In this document: positions 1 through 8,830 of the stretch, one piece after another
How the letters are laid out: each line of letters opens with the position of its first letter
Numbering within the stretch: position 1 is the stretch's first letter
From: Paramacrobiotus metropolitanus
Lineage: Eukaryota; Tardigrada; Eutardigrada; Parachela; Macrobiotidae
Length of the DNA: 64,000 nucleotides
Direction: 5' to 3'
NCBI RefSeq assembly: GCF_019649055.1
Contig: NW_026570256.1
Span: 620,001-684,000, forward strand
Notes under the pieces: model-generated
What the model was told of the DNA's origin: nothing
What the model saw: the letters and a program-made list of their open reading frames with translations, nothing else
The model's database searches: none
Program-made: the position numbers and the translations under genes

Positions 1-395
1 AGGAGACAGAAGTCCCAGACGTTGGATGTGCGGCATTGTGGGCAAACGAACACCAGAACGTTAAATAATTTGGCACAAGCGGTTTCGATAAATTTAGCGA
101 TCAGCAGGTTGATTATATATAAGTAAATGGTGAACGCGCGATTGGTGACGGACGTGATGAGCACCGCAGTGTTCAACAGACCGTCGGTTATTGCGGTTAA
201 TAGGTGAAAGATTTTGGTTAGTCCCCATTGCGGTGGAAAGGTGACGGAAGGAATTATTAAGGAGCTGTTGTTTACCATAATTATTGAATGTACGATTAGA
301 GCAAAATTTTGCACTGCCGGTGGTTCCTTGAACGTGCGCTCGAATTTCCGTATGCATGTCCTTGTTGCAACAGAATATTTTTCTTTAAATGCCAT
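1..395 (-). CDS. Rhodopsin-like GPCR, 5' part (runs off window)
   Basis: The frame is open from an ATG at 395 to the window edge, so only the N-terminus, TM1, TM2 and the start of the TM2-TM3 loop are present. It closely parallels the complete GPCR at 1581-2612: both share an internal Met-Val-Asn-Asn-Ser-Ser-Leu start region (here at 278), an NTAVLIT segment in TM1, INLLIA in TM2 and a CPQCRT motif before TM3. The start could be 395 or 278; the conserved block begins at 278. It is an orphan receptor of the plasma membrane, with ligand unknown. It is one half of a tandem duplication with its downstream neighbour. No break is seen in the visible part. Confidence 0.75.
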   Translation of the reverse strand, partial: MAFKEKYSVATRTCIRKFERTFKEPPAVQNFALIVHSIIMVNNSSLIIPSVTFPPQWGLTKIFHLLTAITDGLLNTAVLITSVTNRAFTIYLYIINLLIAKFIETACAKLFNVLVFVCPQCRTSNVWDFCL

Positions 396-1580
396 AGTAT
401 AACTGTGATAAACTGCAATCGCTTTTATACCCAATATCCCTCAAGCATGCATCGTCTAATATCTCACGTTCAACATGACGGAGGCGGTAGGAAATTAGGC
501 ATCAAATACAGTATGTCTATATATCCTCGCGAACTGAGCAATACATGGCACTCTGTCAGTAATCGAAATGAGAAATGTGTTCGGCTCATCTAACGATCAT
601 CGCCTTGTAAGCATAATCTGCGTTTAATATTCCTCCGTGATTTACACAGTTAGAAAACAATTACCCAAATGAGATGTGTGTGTCTGGAAGGCACGCTTTA
701 TATTGCGTGCTAAACCCGCTGCCCTTTTGTTTTTGTCGCACTTTGTGCGTTTGTGTCATATTATTTACACAGATTGTACCGCTGTGCGGCATTAAAGGGT
801 CATGCTATAGATTTTGCAAGTTACAGCCATACCGTTCTCTCACAATAAAGAAAATTCGGACGGTTTGAGCGGAGTACTGCAAAAGCCACAACATGAACTG
901 AGACACACAAGTGGGTGAGTCGCATGAAATTAAATCAAAAGATTCAACTCTGTCGCCACAATGATCATTCGGTGTCAACAACTATCACGCTAATCCGAGA
1001 AAATGTTTTTTTTCAGCTTAAGAGACTCCATTATCTGTAGCATAAAGAACTAGATTAAGCACCGTGATCCAAATATTGATTTGCTGTCTACCGATCCTTA
1101 CTAGTAAGAAGAATAAATAAAACTGGGTATCGGAAGATATTATTTTATGAAAACTGAAGAATAAGCACTTAACCTTCAGTTTTGATAAATTTTCTTTAGA
1201 TGCTCAGTTTTTTTTTCAGATTTTCTTCTCCCATACAGGCCGGTGATCTGTTGATCGATAATTAGAGCATGGAAATGCGTAACAAAGTATAGTTATCTGT
1301 AATTATGGCATACTGTATAAGGCGTTAAATAGCAATCTACCCAAATTTCGCCGATTTGTTATTCCATCTCAATGTAAAGTTAAAATTAATGATGAAGCAT
1401 GACACAACAGTTGTGTCAGTTTTAAAAGTAGTATTTACTGAATTACTGTTACGCCTAAAAGTGGACTTTAGAAAATGTACAGATTAAAATTAGCTACGCT
1501 GGCAACCATTATAACAATAAAATCGTGCAGAGAGCAGCAAGATAAACTGTGGACCATATCTAAACCGGCCTTGATTTTCC
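396..1580. other. Intergenic, upstream region of the first GPCR copy
   Basis: No convincing gene is seen. The stretch aligns with the region upstream of the second GPCR (about 2700-4230), for example around 440-480 against 2745-2790. It therefore belongs to the tandem segmental duplication. It holds the empty TTAA site near 1055 that is occupied by a fold-back element in the other copy. Confidence 0.6.
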
Positions 1581-2612
1581 TCACTTTCGGGTTTTCCAAT
1601 GAAGTTTCAAATTTTTGAAGACATGCTGGTTAAACACCAATCCAAAGAGAATGGGATCGGTCACCGCTTCCACGGCAAACAGACATGTGGCCACGTTAAA
1701 AAAATTCTTGTTCGTGAAGTCTATGAAATTCGCCGCCAGCGTGGCACCTAGCAGCGGTGTCCAACAGATGACCATACTGATCATCAGGATAACCAGAACT
1801 TGCATGCTCTTCTTCTGAGACCGCGACGATTCTGTGTGGTTATTCACAGTTGTCCGTCCGCCGGTGCCCGCACTGGCACTGTTGGTTGGAGGCTGGGATA
1901 GTGTCCTGTGCAAGATCTTGCGATGACGCTGCCGTTTATGCCAGATAACTGGGAAAGTCAGTAGAATCACCACTTCCGGAATGATGTACACGACCAGCAA
2001 TGTTGCTAAATACAAAACCGGTTGCGCATTGAGTTTTAGTTTACAACGGCCGTAGGCGGCAAAGGGTTCGCGGAAATACAGGGAATCCCGAACTAACTGC
2101 GGCAACACCGTGGCGATGATGTACATCCACATCACGGCACAGATCCCGCCAGCCATGACCTTTGTGTGGTGAATCTTGTAGTGATGCGGGTGGATGACGG
2201 CCCAAAGGCGATTAAAGGAGATTATCAAGTGGCTGTTGATCATCCCGGCCATGGCGAGATAGCTGCTGAAGAGACAAAGGTCACAGACGGAATGAGTGCG
2301 GCATTGCGGGCAAATAAACGACAGAAAACTACATAATTTGGCGCAAGCGGTTTCGATAAAATTAGCGATCAGCAGGTTGATCAGGTAAATGGTAAACGGC
2401 GTGAACGATGCGCGATTGGTGACGAAAGTGATGAGCACCGCAGTGTTTAGCAGACCGCCAATTACTGCGGTGAAGAGGTTGAAGAGTTCGACGATTCCCA
2501 ATTGTGATGCAGAAGTGGCGGAAGAAATGAACAAGGAGCTATTGTTCACCATATTGAGTGTAAGATTAGAGGAAGGTTTTTGCACTTTCGGTGATCGCTT
2601 AAATGCGCGCAC
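1581..2612 (-). CDS. Rhodopsin-like (class A) GPCR, complete
   Basis: This is a single-exon ORF of 343 residues with seven hydrophobic segments. TM1 is around residues 45-65. TM3 ends in an Asn-Arg-Leu-Trp motif where DRY is usual. TM6 carries CWTP and TM7 carries DPILF where NPxxY is usual. N-glycosylation sites (NLT, NNSS) lie at the extracellular N-terminus, and a Ser/Thr-rich third intracellular loop precedes TM6. The start is either 2612 or the internal Met at 2552, which is the one shared with the upstream paralogue. The lineage-specific motif changes suggest a chemosensory or orphan receptor; the ligand cannot be inferred. It is tandem with the partial GPCR at the window start, and both are on the minus strand. 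Confidence 0.85.
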   Translation of the reverse strand: MRAFKRSPKVQKPSSNLTLNMVNNSSLFISSATSASQLGIVELFNLFTAVIGGLLNTAVLITFVTNRASFTPFTIYLINLLIANFIETACAKLCSFLSFICPQCRTHSVCDLCLFSSYLAMAGMINSHLIISFNRLWAVIHPHHYKIHHTKVMAGGICAVMWMYIIATVLPQLVRDSLYFREPFAAYGRCKLKLNAQPVLYLATLLVVYIIPEVVILLTFPVIWHKRQRHRKILHRTLSQPPTNSASAGTGGRTTVNNHTESSRSQKKSMQVLVILMISMVICWTPLLGATLAANFIDFTNKNFFNVATCLFAVEAVTDPILFGLVFNQHVFKNLKLHWKTRK

Positions 2613-3365
2613 GAATTTCTGTATACTTGCAGCAGCGCAATCGTTAGTACTAAAATAGCGTAATAGTAAATAGTGCTAGTAAATAGCGTTATATAATGGC
2701 TTAATATTACTATGAGTTACCGGAGTCGCTTAATACGTAATATCCTTCAAGCATTCATCGTCTAACATCTCACGTTCAACATGACGGAGGCGATAAGAAA
2801 TTAGGGAATAAGATATGTCTATGATTATAGGTATTCTCGCAAACTGAGCAATACATGGCACTCTAATCGAAGTGAAAAATGTGTTCGGCTCATTTAAAGA
2901 TCAGCGCCTTATAAGCATAAACTGTGTTCAATATCCCTCCGTGACCTAATCAGCTGGTAAACAATTATTTGAATGGGATTTGTGTGTCTGGAAGGCACGC
3001 TTTATTCTGCGTGTTAAGCCGCGACCCTTTTGTTTTCGTATCACTTGATGCGTTTTTCTCATATTGTTTACAGATTGGGTCATTGTGCGACATTAAAGGG
3101 CAATCGGATAGACGGATAGAATGTGCACGATAAAGCCATACCGCTTTCTTTCAATTGCGAAAGGTAGGGCGTTTAAAAAAGAGTACTGCAAAAGACATAA
3201 TAATATGGAACTGAAATACACTAGTGGGTGGGTCATATAAAATTGAATCAAAAGATTCTGTCGCCACAGTGACCTTTCGATGTTAACAATTACTACCTCT
3301 AACCGAGAAAAAAGTTTTTTCAGCTTTAGCGACACCATTATCTGTAGCATAAAGGACTGGATTAA

Positions 3366-4022
3366 GGGATTTGGCCCGGTACATAGCACCAAGATCGTGA
3401 ACATCCAGGGGAAGTTTCGCTGCTGCGCGCTCCCAAAACCTTTTTTGCATTGCTTTATGGTATTTTGTAGCCAGAAGAATTGTTTACCTAGGTGAGAAAA
3501 CCGTTTGCGCGCGCAACATCCGGTTGCGAAGTTATGAGGGTATCAAAATTCCAAAAAGTTTAAATGCATACAGGTGTACCAAAAGTCTCATTATGGACCG
3601 ATCCCTTTCAAATTTTGTAACTGCACATAACCATGAGATCGTTTGACACGGATCCAGACTACGATTTTTTCAAATTTTAAAATGAATTTTAAAATTTTTG
3701 AAATTCATTTTAAAATTTGAAAAACATGTTAGAACAGTGGATCCGTGTCAAAACGATCTTCATGGTTATGTGCATTTACGCAAAGTTCGAAAGGATCGGT
3801 CCATAATGAGACTTTGGTACACCTGAATGCATTTAAACTTTTGGAATTTGTTACCTCATAACTCCGCAACCGGATGTTGCGTGCAGGATTTCACGCCTAT
3901 GTACACCAATCATTTGGCTACACAATGTCAAAAAGCAACCCAAAAAAGTGTTTGAAAGTGCGCGAAAGCGAATATTCCCGTCAATGTACACGATTATAGC
4001 GCTATGTATCGGGCTAAATCCC
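3366..4022. mobile_element. TTAA-flanked fold-back element (piggyBac-like MITE)
   Basis: The whole 657 bp is a long inverted repeat. Its left end GGGATTTGGCCCGGTACATA matches the complement of its right end with two differences, and the arms continue pairing to a centre near 3695. It is flanked on both sides by TTAA (3362-3365 and 4023-4026). The tandem duplicate of this region has one TTAA at about 1055-1058 and no insert, which is a natural empty site. The TTAA target duplication is typical of piggyBac-type elements; the GGG terminus is not the canonical CCC. No transposase is encoded, so it is non-autonomous. Confidence 0.85.
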
Positions 4023-4088
4023 TTAAGCATCGTAATCTGATTTGCTGCCTACTTACCAGTAGTAGGAAAAGAATTTGAAAAATAAAAC

Positions 4089-4168
4089 TGAGCACCTGAA
4101 GAAAATTTATTAAAATCGAAGTGTAAGTGCTTATTCTTTAGGCTTAATAAATTTTCTTCAGACACTCA
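4089..4168. repeat. Short imperfect hairpin
   Basis: The segments around 4089-4112 and 4145-4168 are near-complementary and separated by about 32 nt. A decayed version of the same hairpin is present near 1120-1210 in the other half of the tandem duplication, so it predates the duplication. Confidence 0.6.
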
Positions 4169-4829
4169 ATATTATTTTACATTTTCTTAACTTATAAAGG
4201 TATCTCATCTGCCAAAGATCGACAATTACAAAATACTGCGTCATCTTGCAAATGATAAGCAAGCATTTGCCGATAACGTATGCCGTTAAATTAATATGAC
4301 TGCGCTGACAAGCCAATTACTGACCAGGGAACATTCTGAGGCTATAAATTCAGAAAATTCTCAATTTTTGCAGAAAGTTAGGACAACTATATACGTAGGT
4401 TGCCTAAAAAAATTATTTCATGTGCCATGGTCAATGGGCGTGGCCAAAACATAATTTTAAAGTTAGTTCTACACTGTGCTGTAGCCTATAGGCAGTGTAC
4501 CGCATTATACCTTACAAGACTAATATAAACCTTACTGAACAATCTGTACCAGTACGAGGCCACCTTTCTCGTTTCAGAGTTTTATCTGTGTTGCTCGCTT
4601 GTAGTATGTAGTTTCCCGTTTCTGGAGATTATACAGTTTGCATTTCATTTTTTTAGTAGAAACGACTCACTTTGATTTCTGTTAGTAATTGTTCAAATAT
4701 TACGTCGAAGTCGCAAGACTCGAAACACAAAGAAGTATTCTAAATTCAACCGCTTGTGAAACACAGATAAAAATTTGAAACGAGAATGCTGGCCTCGTAC
4801 TGGTACAGATTGTTCAGTTAGGTTTAAAT

Positions 4830-5110
4830 TTTTTTTTTCACTGCATGTATATACTTTATTGGCAAATTGTACAAGCTAAAAGCCATTTACACTTGAACTT
4901 GATAAACCAATTTAGAACAAAAAGAACAATTCTTCAAGCTGTTTAGAACACCCAACCGTTCCCAGAACAGAAGCAGCGTTCCCACGCTGAATTTCCACAC
5001 TTAGACGCTGCCACAAAAATTCGGTGGCGCGCGCTTCTCCTGTTTGCTCTGTAATGCGTCGACCAACTTCACTGATGAAATGACGGGTACTACCGCCGCA
5101 ACTTCCCATT
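4830..5110 (-). mobile_element. 5'-truncated LINE fragment with poly-A tail
   Basis: This insert is bounded by a direct repeat GGTTTAAAT (4821-4829 and 5111-5119), read here as its target-site duplication. On the minus strand it ends in an A-run (4830-4838) preceded by an AATAAA-type signal near 4857. That is the structure of a 5'-truncated non-LTR retrotransposon. It carries the end of an ORF (4912-5109) related to that in the insertion at 41681-42125. Confidence 0.75.
4912..5109 (-). pseudogene. Truncated C-terminal tail of a LINE ORF
   Basis: The 65-codon reading frame has the pattern of arginine-rich helix followed by VEIQRGNAASVLGT, matching the tail encoded at 41688-42047 (IEIQRGNAVSVLGT). 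From memory, this tail is common at the C-terminus of invertebrate non-LTR retrotransposon polyproteins; no search was possible. The N-terminus and RT domain are missing because the insert is 5'-truncated, so it is non-functional. Confidence 0.6.
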
Positions 5111-5464
5111 GGTTTAAATAAATATTAGTCTTGTAAGGTATCATGCGGTGCACTGCCTATTGGCTACAACACAGTGTAGAATTAACTTTTAAATTCTGTT
5201 TTGGCCACGCCCATTGGCCATGGCACATGAAATAATTTCTTTAGGCAACCTATATAGTTGTTGTAACTTTCTGCAAAAACTGAGAATTTTCTGAATTTGT
5301 AGCCTCAGAATGTTCCCTGGTGAGAAACAAAAATACTGGTATACTTTACTGAGCAATAGCACTGTTTGTCACCATGTACTGAGCGCCGTATTTTACAGCC
5401 TACAGAGCACGTTAACATTACAATGATTAATTATTACTGTGCAATAATTATTACTGCCCCAGCT

Positions 5465-5790
5465 TAAAAGCGAAAGTACCGGTATGGTACTCGCCGTACC
5501 ACTGTTTATTCTGTTCCGCTAGATTTCTCTTTGGCTACGTTCGTTCGACCACTGCCAAAGGTAACCTTTTTTTTGCGTGAATTCTATGGCAACTCTGTCT
5601 TCCTACAAAATTCAAAACTTTTCGGAAATTTTTGCCTTTGACAGTCTAGCGGTGCTTCGTAATCGTGCATATATGTAGCGAACAATATGTATTGTACAAG
5701 TAAGCAGTGAAAGTGAAAGTACCTGTACGGCGAAAGTACCGGTACGCAAACATTAAAGTGAAAGTACCGGTACGGCGGTGCATAAAGCCA
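5465..5790. repeat. Scattered short repeats around AAAGTACCGGTAC
   Basis: Units of the form GAAAGTACCGGTAC recur at about 5471, 5711, 5732 and 5762, some in tandem. They contain the palindrome GTACCGGTAC. A minus-strand ORF (5584-5994) runs across them, but its repeated Tyr-Arg-Tyr-Phe composition is explained by the repeat, so no gene is called. Nothing else is seen from 5322 to 6127. Confidence 0.5.
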
Positions 5791-6127
5791 TAAACTGAGC
5801 CAGTATCGAGCCATTTCTGGTACACCAGTATTGGTTGTTCTACCGATTGTGCGGTGCATTAAAACAATATTATTATATCGACCTGGTACATCGTGATCGG
5901 TCGGTATACCGCCACTGAGGCACGGATAAAGATTTAGTGGTGGGGAGCCGGCACATGGGGCTGGAAGTTTCGGCCGGGTAACCTGCTTATACACTTAAAT
6001 AACAAGTACGAACATTCTGATTTTTCAACTAATATTTTCAGTTTTTCACGATAGAATGGAACAAAATTGGGAACCAGAAACTAAAGACATATTCAGGAAC
6101 ATGATATTATATTGATCGTCCGTACTC

Positions 6128-6307
6128 GTAATGTACAGCTTAGGACAAAATGGTCGCATACCCAACATCTTCACATTCAGTGCGAATGCAGCGCAGTGCG
6201 CTGTACGACTGAGTTCAAAATATCCGTTTCGTACAAGTGCACTGCACCGCTTGCGTACAGAATGCTGGGTATGGGGCTATGCGACCATTTAGTCCTACAT
6301 TGTACAT
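6128..6307. repeat. Inverted repeat / hairpin of about 180 bp
   Basis: The arms at about 6128-6165 and 6268-6307 are inverted copies (AATGTACAGCTTAGGACAAA against the complement of TTTAGTCCTACATTGTACAT, plus the ATGGTCGCATA block). The ORFs on both strands here are shadows of the palindrome. It is probably a MITE remnant. Confidence 0.65.
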
Positions 6308-7255
6308 AATCGCAGCGCAGTAATAAATGCGGTGTTGCAACACAGCAAGAAAGCAACTTCTGCCGCATTTATTCGACAGGGAAAAGTCCTGCCATCGGAA
6401 TCCATCATGGCATACAAACTTAAATGGCGAGTAGTAATATCAATAGAAGCAAAATATTCATTAAGAAGATAACTACATGCGCACTGTACTTCGAAGTACT
6501 TTGCTGATTTGCCGATAATATGAGAAGTACGTAGAACAGCGGCTACAACTCGAGTAGTTCATAAACTTTTACTATTTTTCAGTCGAATGTACAAATATGA
6601 AATATCTTGGAGTCTTCAGCAATGTACTCAAAAAATCTGTTTTCACTTCCAGTCACTGTTTTTAATTTGATTCTTCAGGCCTTAGGTCACTGCGTACTTT
6701 AATGATCGATCCACAGCATACAGTTAGTACTGGGATATGCGCTTGCCTAAATCGAATCTAACAATTGTTTTGGCATCCGCTCGCTTCTTCGTTTTCTGGC
6801 ATGATCGACGTGTCAGGAATGTGGCTAGTACTGGCTACTGTTTAATATATAGGAATATACGTTTCGATTTTACGTGCTGGAAAGCTACTGGACTGGACTC
6901 TGTAAATTGTCCACGAATTTCGTCAGCATTGCTTACTCCGAAGAGCGTCGTGCGCAAAAGCTTTCTCTGGACTTCTGTACTGCAGTTGTTGTGGAGCGTC
7001 GAACGGCATTTTATTAATTTTTTCCTGTATTAACAGTCATTTGACGCGACGATTTTTTTGTTCCAGCAGCTTCAATCTGTGCAGATAGGTACGTCCAACC
7101 AGAAAAGTGTTGGTGATTGCTTCTTCCAATAACTGTAAGCAAATTAAATGGTAAAATTCTAAACATTAGTCGTATAATAATGGAAATCACTCTTTAACAA
7201 GTTTTAAAGTTGTTTCGTCGTTTTCCAGGAGTTACGGTTTGTGGGTGATTTCAAG
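6308..7255. other. No gene recognised
   Basis: Open frames in this stretch lack domain signals and consistent splice sites. A likely 3' splice site (TTTTCCAG) ends at 7228 and leads into the small ORF starting at 7256. Confidence 0.4.
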
Positions 7256-7405
7256 ATGTGGATTTGCAAGTGGATCCTTATCTGCGGAGTCGGGACAGCG
7301 TTGGGCAGCAACGTGACGTCGAAGCCGAACGAAACGTGGCATAACGATGATGAGTTGTCCGGAAAGAACCTCCATCCAGTATTGAGTAAGCCGAGTACAA
7401 GTTAA
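7256..7405 (+). CDS. Small secreted-protein ORF or signal-peptide exon
   Basis: The ATG at 7256 opens a 49-codon frame. It begins with a short hydrophobic core (IL-I-C-G-V-G after Met-Trp-Ile-Cys-Lys) ending in ALGS, a plausible signal-peptidase site, followed by two N-glycosylation sequons (NVT, NET). A 3' splice site lies just upstream at 7228, and a good donor (GTAAG) sits at 7386 before the stop. It may therefore be the first coding exon of a longer secreted protein whose other exons I cannot identify. It was chosen because signal peptide, sequons and splice sites coincide; it could still be chance. Confidence 0.35.
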   Translation: MWICKWILICGVGTALGSNVTSKPNETWHNDDELSGKNLHPVLSKPSTS

Positions 7406-8134
7406 ATACAATGACATTTTATGGTTATGTATTTCATAGTACTGTATTTTATAGTTTTCAGTTATGCAGTTTAGAGTTATTATTTTTATTATTGCTTTTG
7501 GATGATAACACTGCCTTTTGCAATTGACTGATATTAATCGTTATACAGCACATTCGTCATAAGTATAATTATTATGCATGAAGTTATTTAACATCGTTGT
7601 TCATTACAAATTTATTTGAATTACGTATTGACTCTGATTTATGTATCGGATTTTGGTTGTTTTTTAATGTTTAAATTTTAACTGGGATGTAGTGTGCCTG
7701 CGCTTGCCTTTTTATTATTTGATGGTTATTCTTTATATTTAATAATTTATGTATCTATGTGTAGGTTGATAGCTTATACTTATATATATAGTAGCCTTTT
7801 ACATTTTGGTGCTGGGGAATTGCCGATAAAAGGCACAGTATACAGTGCATTACATACATAAGAATGAGCAGGATACGGCTACTTGTAAGTTGTACATAAG
7901 CAAATTATTATGCGGTACACTACGTACTTACAGTAGTATTATCCATATTATATTCATAAAACTGCTAATACCGTTTATTCGGTACATTCTGCCATTAAGG
8001 ATATTATTGTCGCAGTTCTGTTTTAATAAAAAAATGTGTTTTAATAAAAAAGGATCTAAAATTATTACCAGTATTGTTTAATTTACTCAATATATACAAA
8101 AAAAAATCAGTAAGCAATTTTACATTAGTATGTA
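7406..8134. other. AT-rich intergenic, no gene recognised
   Basis: The sequence is low-complexity and AT-rich, with no supported coding exon, RNA gene or repeat structure. It ends at the terminal inverted repeat of the pogo-like element. Confidence 0.4.
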
Positions 8135-8136
8135 TA

Positions 8137-8828
8137 CGAGGACGAGCTTAGTACATGTGACAGACAAAAAAACTAGCGAGAGAATCTGATAACCATGCCC
8201 GGCCCTTCAGTTTTCCGTACGCACGCCCTTCAGTTTATTCCAGAACGAAGAGTAAGGAACCTTGTACTTTTTCGCTGCAGCGTACTGTGACAGGTTCCCC
8301 GTTCTATAAGCCTTCAGCGCCAAGGCCATACGATCATCGTACGCTGCTGGTAAAGGCACGTCGCTGGCAGGTTCCTCCACACAATTCTCACTCAACGGTA
8401 GGCCCGAAATAACGCTGATACTCGCGCAAGAAATCTCCATCGCAGGTGCAGAAAACAAACTGGCAGGTAGCCGTACGTCGGTGATATTCTCATCGTAGTA
8501 CATCTCGCCAGATGAATCTTTATATTTAGATGGTAATTTTATAACATTATTATCAAGAGCTTGGTTAATTAATGTCAGTCACTGGTTACTGGAAATTTTG
8601 CGGAGAACCAATTATAAACAATGTTATAAAACCAAAACAAAACTCGCATTTAAATTTTAATACGAGTGTGCGTTACAGTAAACAGCAGGCCGTGTTCAGC
8701 TAACGGCTGCGTGACGGCGCGCGGCTACCGCCAGCCTAAGGTGGCTGACAGTGTTGCACAGCACGCAAATGGTTATCAGATTCTCTCGCTAGTTTTTTTG
8801 TCTATCACATGTACTAAGCTAGTCCTCG
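8137..8828. mobile_element. Pogo/Tc1-mariner-like element with about 60-bp TIRs
   Basis: The ends are inverted repeats. CGAGGACGAGCTTAGTACAT at 8137 matches the complement of the right end with one difference, and pairing continues for about 60 bp through the CTAGCGAGAGAATCTGATAA block (8171-8195 with 8766-8795). The TIRs are flanked by TA dinucleotides (8135-8136, 8829-8830), as expected for the Tc1/mariner superfamily. It encodes only a Pipsqueak-type HTH protein and no DDE catalytic domain, so it is a non-autonomous deletion derivative of a pogo-like transposon. Confidence 0.75.
8207..8503 (-). CDS. Pipsqueak-type HTH DNA-binding protein of the transposon
   Basis: The product is 98 residues. 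Residues about 58-95 fit the HTH_psq (Pipsqueak/CENP-B N-terminal) pattern: an ALKAYRTGNLS turn, AAKKYKVPYSS recognition helix, then WNKLKG. The N-terminal half is acidic and unstructured. In pogo-type transposases such an HTH binds the element's TIRs; the DDE domain that normally follows is absent. It lies wholly between the TIRs, so it is part of the element rather than a host BTB-psq factor. It could be a domesticated or truncated transposase. Confidence 0.65.
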   Translation of the reverse strand: MYYDENITDVRLPASLFSAPAMEISCASISVISGLPLSENCVEEPASDVPLPAAYDDRMALALKAYRTGNLSQYAAAKKYKVPYSSFWNKLKGVRTEN

Positions 8829-8830
8829 TA

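Larger units (their letters stand above)
2230..4322. repeat. Second copy of a tandem segmental duplication (GPCR plus upstream DNA)
   Basis: The coding sequence from about 2270 and the upstream DNA to about 4230 align with window positions 1 to about 1260. Small indels occur throughout, and one large insertion (3366-4022) is present only in this copy. The duplication therefore predates that insertion. The outer limit of the first copy lies outside the window. Confidence 0.7.
4323..5321. mobile_element. Fold-back DNA element, disrupted by a LINE fragment
   Basis: The left arm (4323 to about 4600) and right arm (about 4750-4829 plus 5111-5321) are inverted copies; the ends read ACCAGGGAACATTCTGAGG and its complement. 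The arms include a matching segment around CAGTACGAGGCC and its complement near 4790. A LINE fragment (4830-5110) splits the right arm. No transposase is seen. A terminal CAGGG hints at hAT, but no 8-bp target duplication is evident, so the superfamily is left open. Confidence 0.7.

Noticed and set aside
5584-5994. Minus-strand ORF of 136 residues
   Set aside because: It has no domain, runs across short AAAGTACCGGTAC repeats, and its repeated aromatic motif follows from that repeat.
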